From Ophthalmolycus amberensis (lineage: Eukaryota > Chordata > Actinopteri > Perciformes > Zoarcidae): a DNA stretch of 64,000 nt. The notes under the pieces were generated by a model. It saw only the letters and a program-made list of their open reading frames with translations. It ran no database searches and was not told the DNA's origin. Location of the stretch: assembly GCA_024529925.1 (NCBI GenBank), contig JAFEUB010000803.1:559001-623000 (forward strand). Reading direction: 5' to 3'. The position numbers and the translations under genes are program-made. Shown piece after piece: positions 44,690 through 56,364 of the stretch (the first letter of the stretch is position 1; each line of letters begins with the position of its first letter).

Positions 44690-44870
44690 AAAAGGAATCT
44701 CTGTCAGCCGGACTGTCCATCTGTGTGTTCTTTACATATCTCTAGAACCACTCATCTGATCTACTTTAAACTTGGCGGGTGTATAACTTGAGACCTGAGG
44801 GAGTGCTTGTTCAAATTTGGTGCAATTTGAGAATGGCACACGTTCAATATCAATAAACTTTAAATAAGCA
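44690..44870 (+). repeat. Teleost interspersed repeat fragment
   Basis: GAACCACTCATCTGATCTAC..AACTTGGCGGGTGTATAACT..GAGGGAGTGCTTGTTCAAAT is a repeat recognised from other fish. Confidence 0.55.
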
Positions 44871-45416
44871 AGCCAACAGCGCTCTGTGCAGCAGGCGGGG
44901 GCAGAGCTTCAGGGCTCTGCAGTCCAGCATATCGTCGGCAGTGGGCGGACAATGGCTCATTGGATGATGTATATAGCCTGCTAATGCTACGTGAATGCTG
45001 GATTACAACCACGCTTTTTTTTACTTCTCTGGAATGAACAAGCATGAGCAGAAAGCCTACAGGAAAAGCATCATTCTGCCATATAGCAACTCACATTGTG
45101 TACGTGAAGAACATCCCTCCACTGTGCCTGTGATGGGTTGGATGAGCACATGGTTACAGGTAGCAGCAACAACACAGCCATCATGAGCAGAGCGGCTCAG
45201 GCGCAGATCGGCTGCATGTCGGCTTTGTCTCTTCAAGAGATTCATGTTCTTGTCTATTTTTTTCCGCGTGCAGCTCAAAGATAGAGGATAGCAAAGAAAA
45301 CGTATCTTTTGACTGTAGATTACACGTACACATTCGATCTACCAGCAACGTTACTACAGTTTTACAGACATAAGAAAAGTTGATATTTATTTTTAACACA
45401 CCTCTTTCCATTTAAA
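44871..45416. other. No gene seen
   Basis: Short motif-free frames on both strands. Confidence 0.4.
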
Positions 45417-45480
45417 AAAAATGTATATATATATTTATATATATATAGTTATATTAACTATTTATTACTATTATTATTAT
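45417..45480. repeat. AT-rich microsatellite
   Basis: (TA)n/(TAT)n with a TTAT run, low complexity. Confidence 0.85.
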
Positions 45481-45671
45481 TAATTAATATTTGCTGGACA
45501 TTGTTGTGGAAAATGCAGTGACTTCCAGTCTGCATACTGGTAAGAAATATTACCACCAGGATATTTTTTGCCTTTCTTGACATAATTCTGCATAATAATT
45601 GGCCATGTACTTCTGTTTGTTGGAGAAAGACTGTATTATTGCAGCAATGGGCCTTCAGGGATAACAAGCTG

Positions 45672-45735
45672 GACAGATGGCCTTTTGGTCCGATGGGAAA
45701 TGTTTCGGAACGAGTGGGGTTTTAGTATAATGGGC
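45672..45735 (-). repeat. Inverted relative of the repeat at 40165
   Basis: TGGCCTTTTGGTCCGATGGG is the reverse complement of the CCCATNGGACCAAAAGNCCA block at 40165-40290, with flanking words also matching in reverse order. Confidence 0.5.
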
Positions 45736-46345
45736 AAACCTGTGAGAGTGGTTCTAACATGAGACCCCTTGTTTCTGAAATACTCATATATACAAAAGAG
45801 GTTGGAATGTTTCAATACAGGTCAGTCCTTATATAAACACTTACTACATTATTCAGTATGAATAAAGGGTATGGGAGATTATTTGAACCAAAACCCTTTT
45901 GAGGTGTAGTCCTATTTTTCAAGGAGTTGGTTTATGTGGGCCGATAGATTCATTCATTACAGTGAGAAAGTGCTGCAGTCAAAAGAAAGCTGAAAGCTGG
46001 CCAATTCATGCACAGTATTATTCATCTGGTTGACACTAAACGCATGAGTCAGCTAAACACATGCAGCTAATTTCTGTGAGTTTGTGACCAAAACCTTACA
46101 TCCAATATTCCACTAAACACATATGAAGGCCTAAGAGAAGATTCTGAAGTGATTTTGAGATGACATAATGCATTCTAGGAAGTATTCTTATTTACTCAAT
46201 TCACATGTAAAGCTTTTGTTAAGTGTTTAGCCATGCTAGCAGCATGGCTCCAAGAATGTCTATGTTCCCCCACTTTCTTTCTTTTTTTGCCAGACTTAAA
46301 TATGTGGCCATGGACATTAATGGTCCTCAGTGGGTGATTCCTAAT
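45736..46345. other. No gene seen
   Basis: AT-rich sequence between the inverted repeat and a SINE. Confidence 0.4.
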
Positions 46346-46612
46346 GGTAAATGGATCTTCTAGTCTTTTTAGTCTGCACTCAAAGCGCTTTAACATTACA
46401 TGTCATTCATATCCATTCATTCATTGATGACAGGTGCCACCTATCTAATATTCATACCCACTCATACACCATAGGCACAACTCCGGGAGCAATTTGGGGG
46501 TAAGTGTCTTGCCCAAGGACACATCGACATTGACTAAGTGGAGCCGGGGATCGAACCGCCGATCCTCTGATAGAAGGACAACCCTGCTCTACCGCTGAGC
46601 CACAGTCTCCCA
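46346..46612 (-). mobile_element. tRNA-derived SINE
   Basis: Minus strand: TGGCTCAGCGGTAGAGCAGG (A box), GGTTCGATCCCC (B box), CCTTGGGCAAGACACTTACC in the body, and GCGCTTTGAGTGCAGACT near the 3' end. It is the same family as the plus-strand copy at 52432. Confidence 0.85.
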
Positions 46613-46668
46613 AAGTCGATCAATGACTTCTGTTATCTGTTAACTTTTAATCTGGCCCAATTATCAGA

Positions 46669-46980
46669 TCAACTTTTGTATTTGTCACGTGTAGTCTTTA
46701 ACAGGTGATCTTTCAAGGCATCGTACTTGTCCCTCTCTGGAGGATGTTCGAGGACGCTCAACACTCTGCCCGCTGTCGAACTGCAGAGGAACGCTACAAC
46801 ATAATGGTATTTTGAAGCGTCCACGGTCATGTCTCTGAGAGCAAACGGTGCAGCAGTTTGAGCACACCAGACCAACCAGCGAAACTCTGCGCACTCATGT
46901 TTGTCTCTGGAAACGTCCAGTAGAGTCAGGGTCACCAAACTAGGAGCGCCGGGATTAACACAGTCAGAAAACATCTCTTT
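46669..46980 (-). pseudogene. Ty3/Gypsy gag fragment
   Basis: The frame reads FRWLVWCAQTAAPFALRDMT, KYHYVVAFL and RVLSVLEHPPERDKYDALK. In fish Gypsy gag proteins this is the capsid N-terminal pattern (W-F-x-x-x-E-x-Q-F-x-x-R followed by KY.YVV). 101 codons, no zinc knuckle and no pol nearby. The piece could come from the same superfamily as 41999 but on the opposite strand. Confidence 0.6.
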
Positions 46981-47496
46981 TTTGGCTGCAGACCACTGTC
47001 ACCGTTAAGTCCACACTCCCAAAAACATAACATCGAAAACACTGACATCACATCCTTAAGTCCATAAAGAGTCCACTACACATGAATATTAAAATCATCA
47101 AGAATCTGTTAATTAAAGTTGGGTATAGTATTTGAGAGGAAGTCCATGAATTGAGTGATACAGTCTTTATGTATTTTTCGTGGACGATACACAAGAGCAA
47201 TTACGAGGAGATTGGCCAGCTAAACTTGCACCTCGAAGCTGGGGAAATTATCAGAGTTCAGTGGAGGACAATTAAAATGTTTTAAACACAGCGACCTAAT
47301 TAAACAAAATCTCATCAGCGTAAATAACACACACATACACGTGTATTTTAATTGTTGGTAGTTTCAGTTTTACCCTGAGTAAGGTCTCAGAGCCTCTTTG
47401 GCCCTTCTTGATGGTTTTGTTTCATTCAATTTGTAGTACATGGTACCCCTCACTCCAGTGGTAGCACTTCTGACTTGATTCTATCACGCGGGTTAA
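46981..47496. other. No clear gene; possibly 5' part of the L2-like LINE
   Basis: Contains CGTGGACGATACACAAGAGC and similar scraps, but no motif could be assigned. Confidence 0.35.
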
Positions 47497-48291
47497 ATGT
47501 CTCCTGAGAAATCACATCACTTTCTAATTCAATTTGAAGCAACACTAGCCTGTCCTGTGTATTTACTACTCATCACGTTGGTTCGTCAACTTTATTTGTA
47601 CTCAGTGAGCGATCCTGGCTTGTTTCACTGCAGCGATAGGTCTCGTAAAGAGTGTGCCAGTGACTTGAACACAACTCCTTCCAGTCTCCTGAACTCAGGG
47701 TTGTCCCCACTAGCTTTTAGACTGCTGTGGTTAAACCTCTGTTTAAGAAAGCACACCATGATCCAGGGTCTCTGTAATCATCGGCCAGTCTCGAACCTTC
47801 CATTCTTTCCTAAAGTAGCAGAACGCGTTGTGTCTCAGCAACTGTCAGCCCACATATTTAACAATAATCTTTTTGAAACCTGTCAGTCTGCTTTAAGAAC
47901 CTGCCTCTCCACTAAAAAGATGAATGCTCTTCTGCATACTATGGTTCTACTTCTGCTTCTATTACTGGATCTCCGGGCAGCTTTTGACTCCATAGATCAC
48001 TGCATAGTGCAAGATCGACTGAAAAATCAATTTGGTGTCCCCCGTGTGGTAAAAGTTTGACTTTTCTGAACACGGCATGTTTCATATAATAACACAAACA
48101 TTTTCTGATGTGAAATCTGTTCTTGGTTGTCTGCTTTTCTCTCTTTATATTTCAGCTCTTGGCCAAATTCTCCTCAGTCATGGAATTCATTTCCACTGCT
48201 ACACTGATGGCACTCAGCTGTATGTGCCTATAAAGGTGAATCGTCCTTCACACTAATAAATTAGAGGCCTGCTTGTCTGCTATGAATAGCC
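47497..48291 (+). pseudogene. L2-like LINE reverse transcriptase, first part
   Basis: NHRPVSNLPFFPKVAERVV (RT motif 1), LFETCQSALRTCLSTK and LLLDLRAAFDSIDHCI (motif A) lie in the frame 47497-48060. Past 48060 the frame is broken; scraps near 48160-48290 fit QLYVPIK and KLEACLSAMN of the same protein. The element is then interrupted at 48294 by an LTR-like insert and continues at 49067. Confidence 0.78.
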
Positions 48292-48293
48292 AG

Positions 48294-49066
48294 TGTAACA
48301 ACGCACCGCCGTTACCTATGTTCCCAGTGTTTGAGATGTGGTGTGATGAAGGAGCCAAGGAGAACACACAAGTTTATTGTATTCATTTATTGTTGGACTA
48401 TGGATGCTGGGAGCCATGTGCACAGCTGGGACACAGATGTTCTTTTCGTTCTCCCTGCGAACAAACAAATAGACAACTGCAGTGAGTGACTGATGAAACA
48501 TACTTGATGGTGTTAAATGTCTAATTAGTTATGTGGCAGAACAATAGGATATATATATATTGCCAAGCTAAAGATAAAGGTTCATTTAAATATTCCAACA
48601 ACTCACCTCTGGCTGTTTCCTCTTCGGGTGTTCGGGCAAAATAGTTCCCCGGGGGCTTAAGCACCCGTTTATAGTTCCGGGAAGTATCAACTACAGGAAG
48701 CGGGTAGGGGGGGAAGTAAAGATATGTGTTGCTCTGTTTATTTAGATAAATTATGTGTTTATAATTGACTCTATTTATAGTGATTGTAAATATTTGTAAA
48801 TTATTGTTGATATCTTTGGGTTGGTGAAATCATGTAAATATTTATGGTACATATATTGTTGATATCTGTACTTACCTGTAGATGGTATGTCTGGGCTAAT
48901 TAGAGGGTGAAGGTGTATAAAAGGAGCTCAGGTTGTCTGTGTAGAGGGACTGGTGGGAACTTTGGTGTGATGTTAGAATATAAAAATAAATGAAGCTTCA
49001 TCTGAAACCTCTTCTGAACCTCCTGATCTGCTCATTTGTCTCCATGGCCGCTCGGGCATGTTAACA
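48294..49066 (+). mobile_element. LTR-like insertion (773 bp) in the L2 LINE
   Basis: Starts TGTAACAACGC and ends GCATGTTAACA. It has GTATAAAAGGAGC near 48917 (TATA box) and AAAATAAATGAAGC near 48981 (poly(A) signal), the usual LTR order. The LINE frame is interrupted exactly here (LSAMN before, DVTKCP after). The 5-bp flanks (GCCAG and CCTCG) do not match, so the target duplication is unproven. It is probably a solo LTR. Confidence 0.55.
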
Positions 49067-49160
49067 CCTCGATGTCACAAAATGTCCTGCTACTAACTTT
49101 TGATAAAACTGAGCTGCTGGTAGGCCCTGCCTTAGACACCAGTTTTATCAAGTTACGGTA
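49067..49160 (+). pseudogene. L2-like LINE, continuation
   Basis: GATGTCACAAAATGTCCTGC..GATAAAACTGAGCTGCTGGT fits the L2 protein piece ending in KTELLVGP. Confidence 0.6.
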
Positions 49161-49432
49161 ACTCTACATAGCTGTGTGCTTTCTCATAATTATTGTAACG
49201 TCTGTACACGACATCTATTGCACGTCTGTCCATCCTGGGAGAGGATCCCTCCTCTGCTGCTCTCACGAAGGTTTCTTCCTCTTTTCTCCCCGTTAAAGGC
49301 CTTTTTTGCGGGAGTTCTTCCTGTTCCGATGTGAGGGTCCCAAGACAGGATGTCGCATGTCTACAGATTGTAAAACCCTCTGAGGCACATTTTTGATTGT
49401 GTGCTATACAAAAATAAATTGAATTGAAATGA
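49161..49432 (+). mobile_element. L2-type 3' end with ATTGAATTGAA tail
   Basis: CATCCTGGGAGAGGATCCCT, CTCACGAAGGTTTCTTCCTC and AAAGGCCTTTTTTGCGGGAG lead to GTAAAACCCTCTGAGGCACA and a terminal AATTGAATTGAA. This 3' end is shared by fish L2 elements and SINEs that use them. It lies inside the LINE body, so it is a separate later insertion. Confidence 0.7.
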
Positions 49433-49800
49433 AAGTGGGTCAGAACGCTGCAGCTGGAATCATAACTAAAACTAGAATATTTGACCATATTACACCAGTT
49501 TTAACTTGCGGTAACTGGCTCCCTATCCGTCAGATCAGACTTTAAGGTGCTTTTGATAAGGTACTTCCTTCCTTTCTGATCTCTTAAACCTTATACTCCA
49601 ATCAGGACTCTCCACTCAAAAAATACAAGGCTCCTGTCTGTCCCCAGAGTTAAAAACAAGTCAGCAGGCAGCAGGGTCTTTTATGATCGTGGCCCCTTCC
49701 CCTGGAGTAATCTTCTTTCTAATGTCACAGTCTGCCTGTTGAGGCCTTTAAATCCAAACTTAAAACTCAACTTTCCACCTTAACTTTCAGTTATTTACTC
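49433..49800 (+). pseudogene. L2-like LINE, C-terminal part
   Basis: QNAAAGIITKTRIFDHITPV followed by LPIRQIRL is the end region of L2-type RT. It is out of frame at several points; a deletion lies between this and 49160. Confidence 0.7.
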
Positions 49801-49829
49801 ATTCGTTCATTCAGGGTGACTATGAATTC

Positions 49830-51605
49830 AGAGTCAGGGATGATCTCACGTTGAAGTCAGAGAGGATGAAATGTCTGTGCAGTTATCGTGACCTGATAGA
49901 CGATGACGATACACTTTGTTACATTTTAGGAGATTTCAATATAAACCTTTTAAAAAAATATTCTTTGCTCTAGTTACTTTTCCCCTGTTATTCATAAAGC
50001 ACATGAGTTACAGGTAATTCAGTGACTTTGATTGATAACGTCTTGTATTCAGACTTGTCTGATCATTTTCCCATTTGTCAGTACTCTGTGCATTATTCTC
50101 TATTTATCTTGATTACAAAAGAATTATGAGCAAGTCAAAAATTAAAAAATGTAAAGATATGCTTGCCAGTCTTTCAGGGGAGGATCTATATGTGGAAAAA
50201 AAAATTGCTGATTTGGCATATCATAAGTTTATGAAAGTTATTAACTTTAGTTTCAATGATTGTTTTCCAATTTGTAGTTCCACCAAGAAAAACCTTCAAG
50301 ATTCGAGTAAGCCCTGATTTACAATACATTTACGGACGTTGCTGAGGAAGAAAAATAAACTACAGAAAATATGTTTCAAATCCTACTTCTCTAACTCAAA
50401 ATCCTATAGAAATAAATACACTCATACCATTGATCTACAAAAAATAAATATTTCAGTGAAAAGTGTATGAAGTGTTCAAATCTAAAAAAACACGTGGAAA
50501 GTAATAAATCAGGTGCTGCAAAGAGAAAAGACGACCCGGAGCTTCCTTCAGTCTTTTTGGATGGTGACAATTCTCTTGACGAGCCATTTGATATGCAGTA
50601 GCTCAGAAATGTATTGAATTCTTTGTAAATATTGGTCATGAATTAGCTAACACTATTCCTGCTTGTCATGGGAGCCCACTGGATTTTATTTCAACAATTG
50701 TCCCTATTATCTCTGCTATTCAAGAAATAAATGATATAATTGATGATCTTAAAACATTTTCAGCTGGCCATGACAACATTTCTTGTCAAAGAGGTGAAAC
50801 AATCAATATTGCAGCCACCTGCTCACATCTCCACCGTGTCTTTGAAAACAGCTGTTGTGCCAAAGGATTTAAATTGCTTAAGTTAGTCCTTTGTTTAAAG
50901 CAGGAAATCTACATTTTAACAACTAAAGACCCATAGAGTTAAAAAATCATTCAAGTTATATGGCTTTACTTTACCTTGTGGATAAAGTTATCTCTGTACT
51001 TGATATTTAATTTGCTTGCAGTATTGTCATAGACCTTTAATACAGTAAACCATAATATTTTATTGGAAAAGCTGCATAAATATAGATTCAATGATATTGA
51101 ATACAAATGTTTAAAAAATGATGTCTCCAACAGAAGACAGTTTTTTTTGTGTTTTAAATAAAAGAAAATTTAATTTTATTATTTTCAGTTGCCAAAAATC
51201 ATATTCTAAGGATTTATCTAAAATTAAATTAAATCTGTTGAGATGCCTCAAGTGTCATCTACAAATTCCTGGGAACTATTGTTGATGAGAGTAAACATAT
51301 TGACTGTGTTCCAACAAATCTATTGGAATAATAAGGAGGGTTAAACATCTTGTCTCTGCAAACTGTCTCTTTATTCTTTATTACAGTATAATGTATCCTC
51401 ATCTTTCATGTTGTATTGTAGTTTGGGCGACTACTCTTCCTACAACTCTGCAAAAAATGTTGGTCTTCCAGAAACGTTTTGTTAGGATTGCAACAGAGTC
51501 AGACATCTCATCTGATCCTCTAGTTCAGGAACTGCAGATTCTTACTATTTATGACATCAATATTTCTCAAATTTGTGTTTTTATTAACATGAATGAATGC
51601 CAATA
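49830..51605 (+). pseudogene. AT-rich dead LINE (clade uncertain)
   Basis: ILGDFNINLLKK near 49925 is an endonuclease motif, with TLIDNVLYSDLSDHFPI near 50027-50080. RT-like AGHDNIS (50763), TVNHNILLEKLHKY (51040) and a C-terminal MYPHLSCCIVVWAT (51391) follow in order with many stops. Composition is much more AT-rich than the neighbouring elements, so it is older or from another family. It cannot make protein. Confidence 0.62.
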
Positions 51606-52431
51606 TTAAGTCATAGTCATAGCGCCACCTACTGGCAACCACAGACGTAAGCAGGATTCTATAAATACAGCGGTCCAAATACTGAACTTATTCAAAGTCT
51701 TCGTGGGCACACCACCTGAAAGAAGACTTCTTTGATCTAAACATGTGCAAAGGAAATGTTTGGAGAGCAACAATTGGATAACAAAGGTTTTTAAATCGAG
51801 CTTGTATGTGGAGCTTTCATTAATATGACAGTGAATTGGTTTTGTTTGTTTTGGAGCCAGGCCGTAATGTAAAGTAATGGAATGCGACGTGAACTTTGTT
51901 AAATAACATCAAAGTGCACCCAGACTAAGTCATGTTAGAGACTATTCTACATGGGCTCACCTTTTGGCTAAAATGTATTTTATTTTTTCCCACATGAAAC
52001 TATATATTCTCCTTTCCCTCCTCGACTCTTCCAGCTCTGAGTCTCTCAGCGGTGATTGTCAGACCGACCTGCACAAACAAACAGTCTGCATTTACTTTGA
52101 CAGTCTGTTATGTTACAAACCCTGAAGTACATTCACACATTTTTGTCGATCTTTACAGGCTTACATTTATGAATGTATTCGGAGCTACACTCAAAACATG
52201 CCAGGCTTATGACCCGGCTACGCCGCTGGTCCAAGTAGCAGATACTGTCTAACTCCTGCATGCAGTGTCTGATGGTCACAGAAATGCATAGCCACGTCCA
52301 CCAGAGTCCTGCCAGTACCCTCGACTTAAGCAGAGGTGCAAGGGCCCGATCAATGCTGTTTGCAGCTTTCAATTACTTCATGTTCAATAATTATATGTAA
52401 ACTGTGATTTAGATGTATGATGTGATATGCG
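51606..52431. other. No gene seen
   Basis: Starts with a GCGCCACCTACTGGCAACCA word common in fish repeats. The rest is unassigned. Confidence 0.4.
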
Positions 52432-52728
52432 AGGGGCGGCTGTGGCTCTGTGGTAGAGCAGGGTTGTCCTTCAATCAGATGATTGGAGGTTCGATCTCCG
52501 GCTCCACTAGTCCATGTTGATGTGTCCTTGGGCAAGACACTTAACCCCAAATGGCTCCTGTGGGCTGTTTAAGTTTAAGTTCCTGCGGTGTATGAATGGG
52601 TGTGAATGGTTGAATGATGTCATATGTAGTGTTACAGATGACAATGATGACATGATGTAGTGTTACAGAGCTTTGAGTGGTCAGAAGACTAGAAAAGAGA
52701 GAAACAACTACAGTCCACTTACCATTTC
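52432..52728 (+). mobile_element. tRNA-derived SINE
   Basis: TGTGGCTCTGTGGTAGAGCA (A box), GGTTCGATCTCC (B box), CCTTGGGCAAGACACTTAAC in the body and GAGCTTTGAGTGGTCAGAAG in the tail. It is the same family as the minus-strand copy at 46346. Confidence 0.87.
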
Positions 52729-54234
52729 GGCACATGCCTGAGGGTTGGCGGGAGGTTATAAAATAACATGGCTTAAAAAAATCAATCACTGGTAATTTTA
52801 CATAATACATTGTAATTACATAATAGAATGAGTCACTGACCCCAGGCTGAAATAATCAAATTGTTATGGCATTATGTTGTTGCTGCATTACTTTGTTCTT
52901 GTGTCTGTATGTCTGCCTGTCTGTGTGTTACATCTGGTAACACACAGACAGACCAAAGACGGTGAACACTGCCAGCTACAGAACACAATCTGCTCATAGG
53001 ACTACAGGTACTGCTGGGGAAAGACCAGGACAACTCACAGGCTTAGGTGAGGCACACACATGAGAATGAATCACTCAATCCAGTGTTGACTCAACAAAGG
53101 AGTTGGGTTCACTACATGATGAATAATGAGGTCATACTGAGAACATACAGGGGAAATGTCATGAACTGAGGAGCTATGTGATGTCACTCGCAGGTTTCCG
53201 AGGGTACTGTCCGAAGCCGGCAGCTTGTGCTTACAGTGGCTGCTATTTCAGGTACAAAAATCAGAAAATCCTAATTTGGGCAAAGAGGAGAGCGAGCCTG
53301 AATGGAAATGAGGTGTCACAAGGCTGGCGACCAGCAAAGCTAACTGCCTGTACAACATGCTTCTTTATAAACCTGAATATCCCCTTAACCCTCTAACACC
53401 CAGGAAGGTTGCCGCACTCTGATGTGCATTATACCTGATTCATTTAGCAATAAGGCATTCGAAGACCTTGTTGCTTCTTGTGGCCTTACATTTTGGGAGA
53501 GTAGCTGGTTCTGCAGTCACTGCAGTCCAGCCTTCTTAGTTGGAGACCAGAGTTTGATGCATTTTAGGTATATTTTTTAGATCTCCATCATCGTCAGGCC
53601 AATAGCCTGTCTGCCCCCAAATTTGTTATACTGTAGATGTATTTTGGCCTGAACAAATAAATATTCTGATATGACAATCATGAATTCAGAATGTGATTTT
53701 CAAATGGCATAGGTGCACATTTAACTCTAACCTTTAGGTGTAAGAGATAAAATGTTTCTGGCATAAATGACTGCTGCTGCTGATTTGAGCAAGTGCATAT
53801 TTTCAAATAGCTGAAGCTGTGATTGTAATTGTAACTCACATAATCAATTACAATTTTGCAGTGAAATCTCCTCTTCTACTATCTCCATATACGGTATGCC
53901 TACTTTCATGTTATTTGACCGAACTAAAGTTGTTTAGTTAATATTTACTGGGCTTTCTGGATGCTTTCGTCTGAACTATTAAGCTGTCAAAAATAGTTGA
54001 TAAAAACAGAGTGAGAAGTCTCAACAGTCAGTTGAAAGTAAAGAACCAGCTTCCTGTGGATGGTGAATTGTGGTTGGAGCTTAATCACGACTGATAAAAT
54101 ATAAAAGAAAGCCGGTGTTACAAACTGGGCCCTGCTTAAGAATACAGGTTTAACCATCTCTGAGCCTAACATGTTGATTTTACAAAAAGAAGGTCGAGAC
54201 ACACACACACACCTGTCTACATCGATGAAGCTGA
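52729..54234. other. No gene seen
   Basis: Short motif-free frames only; there is an imperfect inverted TGTCTGTGTGTTAC / GTAACACACAGACA at 52917-52952. Confidence 0.45.
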
Positions 54235-54669
54235 GGAGGAGACAGTGAACAGCTTTTAGTTCCTGGAACCAGCATCACAAACAACCTGACGTGGTCCTCA
54301 CACATCTTCATCCTGGTGAAGGAAGCTCAGAAACAGCTGATTTCTAAAGGAAACTTAAGTTCTTGTTAACTTTTACAGAGGAGCAATAGAAAGCATTCTG
54401 ACTGGAAACACTACAAACTGGCATGGGATGTGTAGAGCACAGCACAGGAGGCTCTACAGCCGGTGATGAAGACTCCCCAGAACATCACTGGCACCCATCC
54501 ACCAAGCATCAGTGATGTCGGGGAGAAGAGGAGCCTGCAAAGAGCTCAAAGGATATTAAAGACTAAACCCACCCAGCTACATGTTCACCTGCTGCTGTCT
54601 GGAGAGAGGTACAGAAGTATCAGCTGCAGAACCACCAGACTTCAGAACAGCTTCTTTTATCTGGCTGTA
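54235..54669 (+). pseudogene. Rex1-like LINE C-terminal scrap
   Basis: VNSF-stop-FL, FYRGAIESILTG, MKTPQNITGTHPPSISDVGE, LQRAQRIL, RYRSISCRTTRLQNSFF are read in two frames. These are the RT thumb and C-terminal landmarks of fish Rex1-like LINEs, in order. A solo LTR is inserted at 54675. Confidence 0.75.
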
Positions 54670-54674
54670 GTCAT

Positions 54675-54978
54675 TGTGGCGGCGGGCATGGTCGGTGCTC
54701 CGCTGCAGGGTGAGTTGAACTGGCACAGCTGTAACCTGTTAAGCAGCAGCAGGCTGGAGCTCTGGTGGCCGGTGACACACAGAGAGGACACAGAGAGGAA
54801 CACCAGCCCGGGAGAAGCGGGCTGGATTGTGGATGTTGAACGAAGGGCCGGGCAGCACGAGAGAGCGCACGGCAGTTTGCGTTGTCTGTTTGTAATAAAG
54901 TACGTTTGCGTGAACATTAACTGCTGAAGACTGTGTTTGTGTTGAGGAGGAACCGCGAGTAGCAGTGAGTTGGCTACA
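54675..54978 (+). mobile_element. Solo LTR (304 bp) with 5-bp target duplication
   Basis: Starts TGTGGCGGCGGG and ends GGCTACA. GTCAT lies on both sides (54670-54674 and 54979-54983). An AATAAAG poly(A) signal lies near 54894. No internal genes remain; the family is unknown. The 154-codon frame that begins at 54463 runs through it by chance. Confidence 0.78.
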
Positions 54979-55896
54979 GTCATATCATGTTTTTTTCTTA
55001 TGTAGCAAAATGGGACTACAAACTGCATTTTGTTGCACAACTCTGTTGAACGATAATATATGAACCTCATAACCTTGTAACTTTGAGTTGACTATCCCTG
55101 AGGTGGGAAACTCTGAGTTTTCAGTTCCAGAGAAGCTGATCAGAGTTTGTTCAGTCAACTCTGAGTTTGTTGATTTGTTAGTCTTGTGCATGGTGAATGA
55201 AAATATCCATAATCAAACAAGCTCCAATACCACGATTGACCACGGCAAAATGTAAATATAAGGCAAAGCCTCCATTTAAATTCAGTGGATGTAGAGATGA
55301 TGCTTATACATGGACTGTGCACATTTATCTTTAAAAAAGCACCTGAGTGTTAAATGTAAGTTGGGTAATACAATGAAGTTATATTCAGTATTGTCCATTC
55401 ATTTATCATTTACCAGACTATCAAGTGGGGGAATTTGACAGTGTAATAAGCGTTAGTCTACTATACATTTTAGATATATTTTATCAGCTTTAATCTGACA
55501 CAGGAGCCAACTGAAGATGAAAAGTATGAAAACTAAATCATTGATATTAATAAAAGTATTAATATCACCAGGAATTGTAACGTATATTAACCATAACGGG
55601 GCAGCACCCTGGAATCAGGGACCAACAACCAAACTGTGGATTAAGTCTCAAAATTGGGGTTCACTCACAATATCCAGTCAAAGTACGATTCCACATTCAG
55701 AGTGAACAGTCAAGGTTTGAATTTGAGCACAGGCCACGATATCCAGCTATCATCACAATACACATGCACAAAGTAATAAAAGAAAGTTAATTTATCTCTA
55801 ACAATACTGATCAAAGTCAATAATATTTTAAACCAACAAACAACTACTATACAATTACAAGCATACTACCACAAAGCAACAAACAATCACGAGGTG

Positions 55897-55900
<4 letters not shown>

Positions 55901-55971
<71 letters not shown>
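55901..55971 (+). repeat. (TG)n microsatellite
   Basis: About 35 uninterrupted TG units, the longest in the window. Confidence 0.98.
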
Positions 55972-55972
<1 letters not shown>

Positions 55973-56022
55973 GTAAGGGGAAGACAGAGAAAAATCAGTA
56001 AGTCAGAGTGTTATAAAATAAT

Positions 56023-56364
56023 TGGAGATAAAACTTAGCTGAATTTCAGGAGCAGGACCACACCTCAGCCACTCGCCCACTTCCGGCCACACTCCTATAA
56101 CTACCTACCCACTCTAAGCCTCGGCACACTCGCGTTTCCTGCACCCCACCCTCCCTCCCTCTTGTTAATGGTTATCTCCCCCCATAGTCATCATGCTCCT
56201 ATCCCATGGAGATCGGGGGATCTGCAAGGCCCGGGAGCCGCAGTGGATCCTCAGCTAAGCCTCCCCCAAACCGCATCAGGCCAAATCTCCATCAACTATT
56301 CCTCAACACTCCAAACAACCGACGAAGGCTCGCTCCGGCCGAGGTGGGGGCCTAAGCTAGTGAA
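56023..56364 (+). repeat. Solo Ngaro A-B terminal repeat
   Basis: Starts TTGGAGATAAAACTTAGCTG and ends CCTAAGCTAGTGAA, matching A2 through B2 of the element at 1257-5206 (335 bp there, 342 bp here) in the same order, with about the same spacer. There are no Ngaro genes on either side. Confidence 0.88.

Noticed and set aside
46440..46612. tRNA gene
   Set aside because: B box present but the sequence continues as the SINE body seen again at 52432.
54463..54927. 154-codon gene
   Set aside because: Starts in a LINE scrap and ends inside a solo LTR.
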